A DNA stretch of 64,000 nucleotides from Pontibacter virosus (GCF_003096355.1 NZ_QEKI01000005.1:124001-188000); one strand, 5' to 3'; shown: positions 1 to 8,915, counted from the stretch's first letter. Translations and numbers: made by a program. The notes: generated from the letters alone by a model not told the origin.

Positions 1-591
1 TACGACTTTTACTTTTTTCGAAAAATTTTCCGCTGCCAGAATGGTGCCTGCCACCAAACCCCCTCCTCCCACAGGAGTATAGATACAGCTAATATCAGGA
101 TAATCCTCAAGCAGTTCCATGGCTGCAGTTCCTTGTCCTAGAATGACATTCAAATCGTTGGAAGGATGGATAAAAGTCAAACCTTTTTCCGCTACCAGCC
201 GATTAGAATATGCTTCTCTCGCTTCATTTGTCGGGGCGCACTCCACTACAATGCCACCATACCCTTTCACTGCATTCTTTTTTACGGTGGGCGCTGTGGA
301 AGGCATCACGACATAGGCGGCTATTCCCAGACTTTTAGCGGCAAGCGCCAATGCCTGGGCAAAGTTTCCGGATGAATGCGTCACCACACCTTTCTGTTTT
401 TGCTCATCAGTCAGTTGCATAATAGCATTTACTGCTCCGCGCATTTTGAAAGCACCCATACGCTGGAAGTTCTCGCATTTAAAGAACAGCTCACAGCCTG
501 CTATTTCATTTAATAATTTGGATGTCAGAACGGGTGTTCGATGGATGTATGGGTTTATCCTTTCCTGTACTTCGACCAATTGATTTTTCAT
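1..591 (-). CDS. PLP-dependent threonine/serine dehydratase-like enzyme (3' end cut by window edge)
   Basis: The first 197 residues are visible; the C-terminus lies outside the window. This is a fold-type II PLP enzyme. The PLP lysine is in FKMRGA (about residue 49), the substrate-binding loop is SSGNFAQALA (about 73-82), and the phosphate-binding glycine loop is PVGGGGLV near the visible end. The family deaminates Thr/Ser to a 2-oxo acid, or racemises Ser; which of these this one does cannot be told from the N-terminal part. The ATG at 591 lies 2 bp after the stop of the RidA gene, so the two are almost certainly one transcript. That pairing fits a dehydratase that releases reactive enamines. 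Confidence 0.85.
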   Translation of the reverse strand, partial: MKNQLVEVQERINPYIHRTPVLTSKLLNEIAGCELFFKCENFQRMGAFKMRGAVNAIMQLTDEQKQKGVVTHSSGNFAQALALAAKSLGIAAYVVMPSTAPTVKKNAVKGYGGIVVECAPTNEAREAYSNRLVAEKGLTFIHPSNDLNVILGQGTAAMELLEDYPDISCIYTPVGGGGLVAGTILAAENFSKKVKVV

Positions 592-593
592 TC

Positions 594-968
594 CTAAATT
601 TCTGCTATTATTTCTACTTCTAGTTGGTAACCATAATGTAATGCCGGCACGGGTACCACGGTCCTTACCGGCTTATGGTCTCCCATAAAAGAAGCATAAA
701 GTTTATTGAACTCCGGCCATAAGTTGACATCGGAAATATAGGCTGTAACTTTAACTATCTTCTCCTTGACCGTACCTGAAGCGTGCAGTATTTGAATGAT
801 ATTTTCAAAAACTACTTCAAATTGACTTTCAAAAGGTTCGTCATGATGGTGTGTTCCATCTGTTGAAACAGGTAATTGGCCAGAAACAAACAAAAGATTA
901 TTGGAGATTATGGCTGTGCTGTAATGTCCATTTGCGGCAGGCAACTGTTCGTTGTTGATTATTTTCAT
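594..968 (-). CDS. ridA: RidA/YjgF/Rid family enamine-imine deaminase
   Basis: A 124-residue protein of the usual Rid length. The C-terminal block KPVRTVVPVPALHYG holds the conserved Arg that binds the carboxylate of the substrate, followed by the LEVEIIAEI strand that ends all Rid proteins. Known family role: hydrolysis of 2-aminoacrylate/2-aminocrotonate made by PLP dehydratases, protecting other PLP enzymes. The dehydratase follows 2 bp downstream, so source and scavenger of the enamine are made together. The exact Rid subgroup is not decided; the arginine argues for a deaminating member. Confidence 0.85.
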   Translation of the reverse strand: MKIINNEQLPAANGHYSTAIISNNLLFVSGQLPVSTDGTHHHDEPFESQFEVVFENIIQILHASGTVKEKIVKVTAYISDVNLWPEFNKLYASFMGDHKPVRTVVPVPALHYGYQLEVEIIAEI

Positions 969-1268
969 AGAGCAGTAGTCTTGTTTAATAGTGTTGATGT
1001 CAAAATTGATGCTAACTAGTGTATAGTAGGAGTGCCTGCTCCCACTAGCTGCGCTATGTGTAGAGTGTGGTTATCTCTTACTTTAAGAGAATGAATATAG
1101 GAAGAAATAGGTGAATTAGGATAGGCTTGCCTGGGAATTCTACAAGAGTGGCGGTATAAAAAGGTTCACTAGATGTGTCTGAAAAGAGTGAGGGTAACTT
1201 ATGGTGTTCATAGGCGCTGCTTTGCCTAAAAAACCTGTGTCATTTAGTGTCACTTCAGCTTCAATAAA
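969..1268. other. Intergenic stretch without a recognisable gene
   Basis: About 300 bp between ridA and the tRNA-Pro terminator. I find no convincing reading frame; the only sizeable minus-strand frame runs through the tRNA and is not coding. It presumably holds the ridA promoter on its left side. Confidence 0.5.
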
Positions 1269-1269
1269 G

Positions 1270-1299
1270 AAGGGCCTCCACAAATTGTAAAGGCCCTTT
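1270..1299 (-). terminator. Terminator after tRNA-Pro
   Basis: An 8-bp GC-rich stem (AAGGGCCT/AGGCCCTT) with a loop of about 14 nt directly downstream of the tRNA-Pro gene. On the minus strand it is followed by CTTTATT, a weak U-run. Confidence 0.6.
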
Positions 1300-1303
1300 T
1301 CTG

Positions 1304-1377
1304 TCGGAGTGGCGGGATTCGAACCCACGACCTCCAGCACCCCATGCTGGCGCGATACCAGGCTACGCTACACCCCG
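1304..1377 (-). tRNA. tRNA-Pro (anticodon GGG)
   Basis: A 74-nt cloverleaf. The acceptor stem CGGGGTG pairs with CACTCCG, with discriminator A and no encoded CCA. The anticodon stem CCAGC/GCTGG encloses loop ATGGGGT, giving anticodon GGG. The T arm contains GGTTCGAATCC. Confidence 0.95.
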
Positions 1378-1490
1378 GAAATTTTCTGCAACATAGCAAA
1401 AACGTTGTTTCATAGCAAGACCAGGCCTGTATCTATACCGCAAATTGTTTCAGGTTTGATACCTGTTTAGTTTAAGGAGTTTGGGGAAAG

Positions 1491-2759
1491 TTACTTGCCG
1501 TATACCTTATGAAACAGCAAACGCAGTACGAATCCAATCGCCAGCAATCCAAGTCCGGAGAGCATTACCTGTAGTGGTAGTGATACAGACATGGCCAGGC
1601 AGCCGATAAGACCCAGAGTTGGTATGATCTTTCCGTAGAGCTGCTCCGAATTCGGTTGCTTTAAAGCAGCTATGTTGGTGATGCTGTAATATAGCAAGAT
1701 CGTGAAGGAGGCCGAACGCAGGATGAATTCGAAAGAACCCGCCAAGGTCAGAAGCAGAATGATTGTGCCCGTCAGGAGAATACCTACATGCGGTACCCGG
1801 AAGCGGCGGTGTATTTGCTCAAACACCGGTGGTAGATCATGTCGCCTTCCCATGGCCAGCATCATGCGGCTTATTCCCAAAATCTGACTCAGGAGCACCC
1901 CAAGCATGGCAGTAGATGCTCCGATCGTGATCACAGTCCGGATCGCGGGCGTGCTTAGTGCCTCCGCCACAACCTGCAAAGGCGATTTGCTATCTGCCAT
2001 TCGGTCCGTGCCGATCACGCCGACGGCTACCAGCGAAACGGCTGCATACAGCACAATGGCCGAAACGATGGTAATGATGACCGCACGCGGAATCGTTTTG
2101 TGAGGTTCCCGGACTTCCTCAGCCAGTGTGGCAATGCGGGCATACCCCGTAAAAGCGAAAAACAGCAAAGCCGAAGCTTCCGCTACACCTGCCATACCAA
2201 AGGGAGCAAAGGGCTGAAAGTTTTCTTGTTTGACAGCAGGTATGCCGCTAAACACCAGGGATAGCAGCGAAATAAGTGTTACCGAAACAATAGCAAGATT
2301 AAGCACACCAGCTTTTTTGATGCCGAAGTAGTTGGCAATAGTAAGCACGAGCACGGCCAGCACAGAGAGGGCCAGAGCAGAAAAGACAGGGATAAGCTGG
2401 TAGAAGTAGCTGCCAAAACCAATGGCGACAACACCCGCTGCCGACAGCTTGCTGATCAGAAACATCCATCCTGCAGAGAAACCGAGCGTGGGGTTTAGGA
2501 GCCGGTAGCCATACTCGTAAGTGCCACCGGAGTGTGGGTATACGGCAGCCAGCTGTGCAGACGATAGTGCGTTGAAGGCCGCAATTATACCTGCAAATAG
2601 CAAACCGAGCAGAAAGGCCGGACCAGCCAAACCAGCCGCAACACCAGTCACGACAAATATACCTGCCCCAATGATGGCGCCCAGACCAACGCCCACCGCA
2701 TCTTTTAGCGTGAGCACACGGAGCAGGTCATGTTGTTTATCCACGGTGTTTTCTTGCAT
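1491..2759 (-). CDS. APC superfamily amino acid permease
   Basis: A 422-residue polytopic membrane protein with about 12 hydrophobic segments. The first segment carries the APC signature GVGLGAIIGAGIFVVTG. Family role: proton- or exchange-driven uptake of amino acids; substrate not predictable. An upstream in-frame start at 2834 would add 25 residues (MVCQSLPPGAIF...) that do not resemble an APC N-terminus. I therefore chose the ATG at 2759 (MQENTVDKQHDL), which leaves a polar cytoplasmic tail before TM1. Single gene, divergent from the small ORF at 2905. Confidence 0.88.
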   Translation of the reverse strand: MQENTVDKQHDLLRVLTLKDAVGVGLGAIIGAGIFVVTGVAAGLAGPAFLLGLLFAGIIAAFNALSSAQLAAVYPHSGGTYEYGYRLLNPTLGFSAGWMFLISKLSAAGVVAIGFGSYFYQLIPVFSALALSVLAVLVLTIANYFGIKKAGVLNLAIVSVTLISLLSLVFSGIPAVKQENFQPFAPFGMAGVAEASALLFFAFTGYARIATLAEEVREPHKTIPRAVIITIVSAIVLYAAVSLVAVGVIGTDRMADSKSPLQVVAEALSTPAIRTVITIGASTAMLGVLLSQILGISRMMLAMGRRHDLPPVFEQIHRRFRVPHVGILLTGTIILLLTLAGSFEFILRSASFTILLYYSITNIAALKQPNSEQLYGKIIPTLGLIGCLAMSVSLPLQVMLSGLGLLAIGFVLRLLFHKVYGK

Positions 2760-2839
2760 AAGTATAAAAATCTCACTTTGTAACAGGCTGTACGAATAGA
2801 AGATAGCACCCGGAGGTAGGGATTGGCAGACCAATTTTA

Positions 2840-2847
2840 TAACTTTG
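2840..2847 (+). promoter_or_regulatory. Bacteroidota -7 box TAACTTTG
   Basis: Matches the TAnnTTTG consensus of the Bacteroidota primary sigma factor. It lies upstream of the small membrane ORF. Transcription would begin near 2854, which rules out the TTG at 2845 as its start codon. Confidence 0.45.
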
Positions 2848-2904
2848 CCTATCCAAGCTAATCCCGGTCGCTCCCGCTGCGATCGAATAAAATTACATCT
2901 AAAA

Positions 2905-3069
2905 TTGTTAAAAGCGCTCCTCTACATTCTGATCATCATAGGCTTTGCGTATTTTCTGTTTTATCCGTTTTTAAAGCGGCTTATTAGCAGAAAAGTGCTT
3001 TTTAGATGGTTGATCCTGGTCTATGTGATTGCACTCGCTATCTCTTCAATTAACAGTTTCTTTCTATAG
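2905..3069 (+). CDS. Small two-helix membrane protein, unknown
   Basis: An open frame of 54 residues from a TTG at 2905. It has two hydrophobic stretches (ALLYILIIIGFAYFLFYPFL and FRWLILVYVIALAISS) separated by a basic turn KRLISRK, as expected for a helical hairpin with a cytoplasmic loop. A TAnnTTTG box at 2840-2847 and a hairpin at 3089-3121 bracket it. No ATG or GTG start is available, and I do not recognise the family. It may be a real small protein or chance hydrophobic coding. Confidence 0.35.
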   Translation: MLKALLYILIIIGFAYFLFYPFLKRLISRKVLFRWLILVYVIALAISSINSFFL

Positions 3070-3084
3070 AAGGGCTCACCAAGC

Positions 3085-3150
3085 AAAAAAGCGCCAACCA
3101 CTTTTGCAGTAGCTGGCGCTTTAAATTGTATTGGTGCTCTCGGGAGTACG
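3085..3150 (-). repeat. Decayed copy of the tRNA-Arg 3' end and its terminator (att-like)
   Basis: This segment aligns base by base with 13607-13672. It includes the hairpin AAGCGCCA/TGGCGCTT (3089-3121; AAGCGCTA/TAGCGCTT in the intact copy), the spacer AAATTGTAyTGGTGC, and then a degraded acceptor/T-arm (CTCGGGAGTACGAATT versus ACCCGAGAGGATTCGAA). It lies in the same orientation as tRNA-Arg at 13653 and begins at the 3' end of the tRNA, the layout left by site-specific integration into a tRNA gene. No functional tRNA can fold here. The hairpin may still terminate transcription from either side. Confidence 0.65.
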
Positions 3151-3222
3151 AATTTTGAATCATTTTGTGGATGATTTACGCATGTTATATTCGCTGAGTC
3201 AATTATGGTTGTCCACTAATTT

Positions 3223-3432
3223 TCAGAAAAAGAAGTGTGAAAAATAGCCATCAGCACCTAAAGGCAGGGAACTGTACAGGAAAGATATCAAGCCGATCGA
3301 AAGCATTTGGCCTCTCGCCTGAGTGTAGGTATAAGTTGTATCTGGGGTGAGCAGAATCTTGATGCGTGCGACATCCAAGCTGAATAGCGATACAATATAA
3401 TATGCGGCTGATTTGGAGCTGTAACCAGAATC
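3223..3432 (-). pseudogene. Open frame without a start, possible gene remnant
   Basis: A stop-to-stop frame of about 69 codons reads smoothly (for example SAAYYIVSLFSLDVARIKI, then YTYTQARGQMLSIGLISF) and has natural-looking composition. It has no start codon in a sensible position and no recognisable domain. It lies beside the tRNA-derived repeat at 3085, so it could be the tail of a gene destroyed when the neighbouring block arrived. The rest of 3151-3541 shows nothing else I can name apart from the unidentified promoter of the next gene. Confidence 0.2.
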
Positions 3433-3541
3433 TTATAACTTATTATCACATTGCGTTCTAATTATTTGTCTGTGTTTCTATGGCTAGTATGTATCATGGG
3501 AAGCCACTCAGCAAATATCCTGTAAATCCTAAAGCGGCAGC

Positions 3542-4675
3542 ATGCTTATGAATAATCAAATTTGGATGATGACCTCAGCCTTTGACCAGCTGAATTTAGA
3601 TGAAATTCTGGACAGGGCGGCCGAAATAGGTGTGCAAGGCCTGGATGTTTGTGTATTCCGCAAAGACGGTACCCGCGACGACTTCGTGGCAACCCACCTG
3701 GACTATGAGCACTTCGGGCCGAAAGAGGCCAGCGCCCTGCTCGACAAATTTAACCGGGCCCGCCTCCGCCTTTCCCTTGGCGCTTTTGACAACCTGATTG
3801 GGGGCGACCCGGAACAGCGTGTCCGAAACCAAAACCATTTGCTGCGCCTTATCCGGATGGCTCACCTGCTGGGGGGCAACGAGAACGATGTAAAGGTAGG
3901 TACATTTGTCGGCTATAACCATGAGCTTGGTAACCAGGAAAACGGCTTTCAGAAAAATCTGGACGAGTACGCCCGCATTTTCAGTCCCATCATCCGGTAT
4001 GCCGAAGACCTGGGCGTGACTGTTCTATATGAGAACTGCCCGATGGAGGGTTGGCGTTCTGCTGGTTATACCTCCACGTTTAATAACCTGACAGGCGTGC
4101 TGGCCGCGCGAAAGCTGATGTACGAGATGATTCCGAGCAGCGCGCACGGCGAAATCTACGACCCATCGCACGACGTCTGGCAACACGTAGACCCGGTTGA
4201 GGTAATCCTACATACTGATGTAAAGCGACTGCACCGCATTCACGTAAAAGCTACGCGCAACGGCAACAACGTGTACTGGGGTAACATGTACCCGATGCAG
4301 TTGGTAGATGGGGAGTTGGCCCGGCGTGCAGGAGTGCCCACCTGCCGCCACGAGTGGGACCGACACAACTACGAAGCCATGCTGCCCGGCTTTGGAGGCT
4401 CAGACAGTATGGACTGGCGCGCCTTCGTGAGCGCACTCAAAGAGGTAGATTTTACTGGCCCCTTCGAAATTGAAAACGAAGCGGCTCTCTCCAAAGGCAC
4501 TGGCAATATGGGAGCCATCTTACAGGGCTTTAAAGCTGCCACCTTATACCTGGCCCCGATGCTATGGCCCCTGACAGAGAACGGTTACCAGTACGACGCA
4601 ACAGGTTTTCAGGAATTGAAGCAACCGTCCAACAAGGACATTCCGGTCATGACCATGCGGGAGCTGGCAGGCTAG
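3542..4675 (+). CDS. Xylose-isomerase-like TIM-barrel sugar isomerase/epimerase
   Basis: A 377-residue cytoplasmic protein of the AP-endonuclease-2/sugar isomerase superfamily. Metal-binding positions are visible in order: Glu in VLYENCPMEGW, Asp and His in YDPSHDVWQH, His in LHRIHVKATR, and Glu in GPFEIENEA. Such folds isomerise, epimerise or, in keto-sugar pathways, eliminate at sugar C-O bonds using a divalent metal. An ATG two codons in (3548) is an equally good start. It precedes the GMC dehydrogenase by 236 bp on the same strand and probably belongs to the same pathway; unlike the two later barrels it has no signal peptide. Confidence 0.8.
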   Translation: MLMNNQIWMMTSAFDQLNLDEILDRAAEIGVQGLDVCVFRKDGTRDDFVATHLDYEHFGPKEASALLDKFNRARLRLSLGAFDNLIGGDPEQRVRNQNHLLRLIRMAHLLGGNENDVKVGTFVGYNHELGNQENGFQKNLDEYARIFSPIIRYAEDLGVTVLYENCPMEGWRSAGYTSTFNNLTGVLAARKLMYEMIPSSAHGEIYDPSHDVWQHVDPVEVILHTDVKRLHRIHVKATRNGNNVYWGNMYPMQLVDGELARRAGVPTCRHEWDRHNYEAMLPGFGGSDSMDWRAFVSALKEVDFTGPFEIENEAALSKGTGNMGAILQGFKAATLYLAPMLWPLTENGYQYDATGFQELKQPSNKDIPVMTMRELAG

Positions 4676-4911
4676 ATATACGTTAGTAACTCTTTATACC
4701 TATATACCTGTTTAATAGTCGATAATGTTTGCTTTTCTGTCTTAAAAGGATAATATTAGTTATTCATTACGCTTGCTTACTGGTACCTCCAGACTGTTTT
4801 TAAACCTGGTTATTGGTGTTTAAATATGTTTTAAACCCATTTCCGGATACTTTTACTCAGAAGGAACCAGATTTCCACTTTAACCTTCAACACTGGTAAT
4901 TATATCTTGAT

Positions 4912-6591
4912 ATGGCTGATAATGTGTATGACGCAATTGTTATAGGGTCGGGAATCTCGGGTGGCTGGGCTGCCAAAGAACTCACTGAGAAAGGCTTAAA
5001 AACAATTATGCTGGAGCGCGGCAGAAACATAGAACACGTGAAGGATTACGTGAATGCCCAGAAGCACCCCTGGGACTTTCCGCACAGAGGAGGCCGCACA
5101 CAGGAGATGATTGAAAATTACCCGGTGCTCAAACGCGACTACCCTCTCAACGAAACCAACCTCGATTTCTGGGTAAACGAGCAGGAAAGCCCCTATACCG
5201 AAACCAAGCGCTTCGATTGGTTCCGTGGCTACCAGGTAGGCGGCCGCTCGCTCATGTGGGGCAGGCAAAGTTACCGCCTGGCCGAGATTGACTTCGAGGC
5301 CAATGCCAAAGAAGGTATAGCCGTGGACTGGCCCATCCGCTACAAAGATATTGCCCCATGGTATAGCTATGTGGAGAAGTTTGCTGGCATCAGTGGTTCC
5401 AAGGAAGGTATACCGCATTTGCCGGATGGCGAATTTATGCCTCCTATGGAAATGAACTGTGTCGAGAAAGACGTGGCAGCACGCATCAAAGCACACTACA
5501 AAGGGGAACGCCACATGATTATTGGTCGGGTGGCGAACATCACGCAGCCTACCCAGAACAGAGCCAATTGCCAGTACCGCAGCAAATGCTGGCTGGGCTG
5601 CCCGTTCGGCTCTTACTTCAGCACGCAGTCCTCCACGCTTCCGGCCGCCATGGCCACGGGTAACCTCACCCTTCGCCCTTTCTCTATCGTGACCAGGATT
5701 CTGTACGACAAAGATACCCGCAAAGCAAAAGGGGTGGAAGTGTTGGATGCGGAAACAAATCAGACCTACGAATATTTCGCCAAAATCGTGTTCCTGAATG
5801 CGTCGACCCTCAACTCTACCTGGGTGCTGATGAACTCCGCCACCGATGTATGGGAAGGCGGCTTGGGAAGTAGCAGCGGCGTTTTGGGTCATAACCTGAT
5901 GGATCACCATTTTCGGGTGGGTGCCTCTGGCAGAGCCGAAGGGTACGATGACAAATATTACTTCGGCCGGCGCCCCAACGGAATTTATATTCCGCGGTTC
6001 CGAAACGTTAACGGCGACAAGCGGGACTACATCCGGGGATTCGGCTACCAGGGCGGCGCGGGACGCAGCGGCTGGGGCCGCGAAATTGCCGAAATGAGCA
6101 TCGGGGGCGACCTGAAAGATGCGCTCTGCGAGCCGGGCGACTGGTCAATGGGCATCACCGCCTTTGGCGAAATCCTGCCTTATCATGAAAACAAAGTCAG
6201 CCTCAACCACAGCAAAAAGGATAAGTGGGGGTTGCCCGTGCTTGATATCGATTGCGAGTTGAAGGAAAACGAACTGAAGATGCGCAAGGACATGGGGGAA
6301 GACGCCAAGGAGATACTGGAAAACGCCGGCATAAAGGATGTGAAAATCTTCAATGCCGGCTATGCCGTGGGGCAGGGTATACACGAGATGGGAACAGCCC
6401 GCATGGGAAGAGACCCCAAGACATCGGTGCTGAATGAATGGAACCAGGTATGGGACGCCAAAAACGTCTATGTGACAGACGGTGCCGCCATGACCTCCGG
6501 CGGTTGTCAGAACCCATCGTTGACTTATATGGCCCTAACCGCGCGCGCTGTTGATCATGCCGTGAGCGAATTGAAAAAACAGAACCTGTAA
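4912..6591 (+). CDS. GMC-family FAD dehydrogenase, catalytic subunit (probable glucoside 3-dehydrogenase type)
   Basis: A 559-residue flavoprotein. The N-terminal FAD loop is AIVIGSGISGGWAAKEL, a second GMC signature is VGGRSLMWGRQS, and a cysteine-rich segment (CQYRSKCWLGC) is typical of the gluconate/glucoside dehydrogenase branch. The C-terminal catalytic His lies in GIHEMGTARMG and the pairing Asn in GCQNPSLTYMAL. There is no signal peptide; relatives are exported bound to a Tat-signal small subunit, and that gene follows 12 bp downstream. The cytochrome c at 8433 would take the electrons. The 3-oxidation specificity is inferred from the DUF1080 and TIM-barrel neighbours, not from residues. 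Confidence 0.87.
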   Translation: MADNVYDAIVIGSGISGGWAAKELTEKGLKTIMLERGRNIEHVKDYVNAQKHPWDFPHRGGRTQEMIENYPVLKRDYPLNETNLDFWVNEQESPYTETKRFDWFRGYQVGGRSLMWGRQSYRLAEIDFEANAKEGIAVDWPIRYKDIAPWYSYVEKFAGISGSKEGIPHLPDGEFMPPMEMNCVEKDVAARIKAHYKGERHMIIGRVANITQPTQNRANCQYRSKCWLGCPFGSYFSTQSSTLPAAMATGNLTLRPFSIVTRILYDKDTRKAKGVEVLDAETNQTYEYFAKIVFLNASTLNSTWVLMNSATDVWEGGLGSSSGVLGHNLMDHHFRVGASGRAEGYDDKYYFGRRPNGIYIPRFRNVNGDKRDYIRGFGYQGGAGRSGWGREIAEMSIGGDLKDALCEPGDWSMGITAFGEILPYHENKVSLNHSKKDKWGLPVLDIDCELKENELKMRKDMGEDAKEILENAGIKDVKIFNAGYAVGQGIHEMGTARMGRDPKTSVLNEWNQVWDAKNVYVTDGAAMTSGGCQNPSLTYMALTARAVDHAVSELKKQNL

Positions 6592-6603
6592 CCCGTATAC
6601 CTT

Positions 6604-7167
6604 ATGAATAGAAGAGAAGCGATAGCCGCCGTAGGCTGGGTGCTGGGCGGAACACTCGTCAGCGCCGAACTGCTGGTGTCCTGCACCTCCAAACCTGCCA
6701 GGGTAAACGACTTGTTTGACGAAGCCCAAGTAATCTTTTTAGATGAAGTAGGCGAGACCATTCTGCCTGCGACCAGCACACCGGGCGCCAAGGCTGCCAA
6801 CGTGGGGGCCTTTATGGCCGTTATGGTGCAGGACTGTTACAAGAAAGAAGACCAGCAGGTGTTTCTGGATGGCCTCAAAAAACTGGACGAAGCAAGCGAA
6901 AAGAAATTTAACAAAGGTTTCCTGAAGCTGGACACTGGCCAGCGCACTACGCTGCTCCGGGAGCTTGACGAGGAGCAGAAAGCGTACATGGCAAGCAAGC
7001 AGCCGGAGGAGCCGAGCCATTATTTCCGGATGATGAAAGAGCTCACCATGCTCGGTTTCTTCTCGTCGGAAGTCGGGGCTACACAGGCGCTGCGCTACAT
7101 CGAAACACCCGGTAAATACGACGGTTGCATGGACTATAAAAAAGGAGACCGGGCCTGGGCCACCTGA
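6604..7167 (+). CDS. Small subunit of the GMC dehydrogenase (gluconate 2-dehydrogenase subunit 3 family)
   Basis: 187 residues. The N-terminus MNRREAIAAVGWVLGG has twin arginines and a hydrophobic core, followed by LLVSC, which could be a lipobox. The rest is a helical domain typical of the subunit 3 family (DEVGETILPATSTPGAKAAN motif, about residues 45-65). In characterised GMC complexes this subunit carries the FAD subunit through the Tat system and is needed for maturation. It lies 12 bp after the GMC gene, so they are translated together. Confidence 0.85.
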   Translation: MNRREAIAAVGWVLGGTLVSAELLVSCTSKPARVNDLFDEAQVIFLDEVGETILPATSTPGAKAANVGAFMAVMVQDCYKKEDQQVFLDGLKKLDEASEKKFNKGFLKLDTGQRTTLLRELDEEQKAYMASKQPEEPSHYFRMMKELTMLGFFSSEVGATQALRYIETPGKYDGCMDYKKGDRAWAT

Positions 7168-7249
7168 TTTGATTTTTTGTTTGCGCACAGGTATACAATA
7201 GCATCACCAGGTATAGCGGGTTAAGCTATACCTGAAAGATTCAGAACAT

Positions 7250-8407
7250 ATGCATAAAAAATTACGCTTAGGGATGATAGGTGGGGGCAAGGGAGCTTTC
7301 ATCGGGGCGGTACACCGCATCGCGGCGCAACTGGACGGCGCTTACGAACTGGTGTGCGGCGCTTTTAGCAGCAACCCCGAGAAATCCCGTGCCTGCGGTG
7401 CCTCGCTCGGCCTGTCACCAGACCGGGTGTATGATTCGTACCAGGAACTGTTCCGGCAGGAGGCGCAGTTGCCGGAAGATGAGCGCGTGCAGGTCATCAG
7501 CATCGTCACCCCCAACCACCTGCATTTCGAACCGGCCCGTATGGCGCTGGAGCATGGCTTCCATGTGGTGCTCGACAAACCCATGACCTTCTCACTGCAG
7601 GAGGCCCTTGAGCTGCGCAGCATAGCCGACCAGTCTGGTAGGTTGTTTTGCCTGACGCATACCTATACCGGCTACCCCATGGTAAAAGAGGCGCGCCAAC
7701 TGGTGGCCTCCGGCAAGTTAGGCAACATCCGGAAGGTGTATGTAGAGTACCCGCAAGGCTGGCTGAGCCGGTTTGAGGAAGGGGGCGACAACAAGCAGGC
7801 ATCCTGGCGCACAGACCCCAGCCAAAGCGGTATAGCAGGATCCATGGGCGATATCGGCACACATGCTTTTAATCTGGCAGAGTACGTCAGCGGGCTGCAG
7901 GTAACGCAACTCTGTGCTGACATCAACATTGTGGTAAAAGGCCGGAAACTCGACGATGACGGCGCCGTGCTGCTGCGCTTTGACAATGGGGCCAGCGGTG
8001 TGCTGATAGCAACGCAAGTGGCGGCCGGGGAAGAAAACAACCTCCGCATACGGGTGTACGGGGAGCATGGCAGCGTAGACTGGCAGCACGCAGACGCTAA
8101 CACGCTACAAGTAAAATGGCTGGACCGCCCTACCGAGTTATGGCGCACCGGCACTGGTTACGTTAGTTCCTACGCCCAACACAATGCCCGCACACCGGCC
8201 GGTCACCCGGAAGGTTATCTGGAGGCATTCGCTAACCTGTACCGGAACTTCGCCTTGTGCATCAAAGCAGAAATGGAAGGGGAGAAGCCACAAAAAGAAT
8301 GGCAGGATTACCCAAGTATAGAAGAGGGTGTACGCGGAATGGCTTTTATCAAAAATGTAATCGCCTCCGGGAAATCCGATAAAAAATGGACTGATTTTAA
8401 GGTATAG
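7250..8407 (+). CDS. Gfo/Idh/MocA family NAD(P)-dependent sugar oxidoreductase
   Basis: 385 residues, cytoplasmic. The N-terminal Rossmann fold starts with LRLGMIGGGKGAFIGAVHR. The EKP-type motif appears as VVLDKPMT (about residues 106-113), and the catalytic-domain histidine lies in MGDIGTHAFNLAEY. The family oxidises or reduces sugars at a ring hydroxyl with a bound nicotinamide cofactor. In this locus it could reduce 3-keto-glucose back to glucose, or be an intracellular alternative to the GMC complex; the sequence does not decide. It is spaced 82 bp after the small subunit and 25 bp before the cytochrome. Confidence 0.87.
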   Translation: MHKKLRLGMIGGGKGAFIGAVHRIAAQLDGAYELVCGAFSSNPEKSRACGASLGLSPDRVYDSYQELFRQEAQLPEDERVQVISIVTPNHLHFEPARMALEHGFHVVLDKPMTFSLQEALELRSIADQSGRLFCLTHTYTGYPMVKEARQLVASGKLGNIRKVYVEYPQGWLSRFEEGGDNKQASWRTDPSQSGIAGSMGDIGTHAFNLAEYVSGLQVTQLCADINIVVKGRKLDDDGAVLLRFDNGASGVLIATQVAAGEENNLRIRVYGEHGSVDWQHADANTLQVKWLDRPTELWRTGTGYVSSYAQHNARTPAGHPEGYLEAFANLYRNFALCIKAEMEGEKPQKEWQDYPSIEEGVRGMAFIKNVIASGKSDKKWTDFKV

Positions 8408-8432
8408 CAATTACCAAAATAAGACTACCAAG

Positions 8433-8906
8433 ATGAAAAACATGATTATGCTTTTAGGATGCTGCGCTTTGCTGGCAGCCTGCAATAGCGGAGACGAGTC
8501 TACCACAACAGAAGATAGGCAGATTGGGAATTCAGAAGTAGACTCTACTGCAGCAGCGGCTGTAAACGCCGCCATCCGGCAGCCGGAAGTAGACACAAGT
8601 ATCATGAACATCGGCACAGACCGCACGGCTGGCGCAACTTCAACCCAAAGCACCGTGAAAGGCGAAAAACTGATTGCCCAGTCTGACTGCATGGCATGCC
8701 ACAGGGTAGACGAAAAGCTGGTGGGGCCTTCCTATACCGAAGTAGCCCGCAAGTATGAGGCCACTGATAAAAACATAGACTACCTGGCAAGTAAGATAAT
8801 AGAGGGCGGTGCCGGTGTATGGGGTGAGATCCCGATGGCGGCACACCCAAACATCAGCAGAGAAGACGCCCGTGAAATGGCCCGTTACATTGTATCCCTT
8901 CGATAA
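8433..8906 (+). CDS. Lipoprotein class I cytochrome c
   Basis: 157 residues. A lipoprotein signal with lipobox LLAAC ends near residue 17, followed by a low-complexity acidic/Thr linker to about residue 70. The cytochrome domain carries one haem site, CMACH, and the distal methionine is probably in GEIPMAAHP. Short single-haem domains like this accept electrons from GMC dehydrogenases in the periplasm. It lies between the Gfo/Idh gene and the DUF1080 gene (9 bp gap), so the catalytic and electron-transfer parts of the pathway share one transcript. Confidence 0.9.
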   Translation: MKNMIMLLGCCALLAACNSGDESTTTEDRQIGNSEVDSTAAAAVNAAIRQPEVDTSIMNIGTDRTAGATSTQSTVKGEKLIAQSDCMACHRVDEKLVGPSYTEVARKYEATDKNIDYLASKIIEGGAGVWGEIPMAAHPNISREDAREMARYIVSLR

Positions 8907-8915
8907 AAAACAACT

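Noticed and set aside
1140..1340. 66-codon minus-strand frame
   Set aside because: Its start lies inside tRNA-Pro and it crosses the tRNA terminator.
4996..5910. 304-codon minus-strand frame
   Set aside because: Shadow of the GMC dehydrogenase, which has all catalytic motifs.
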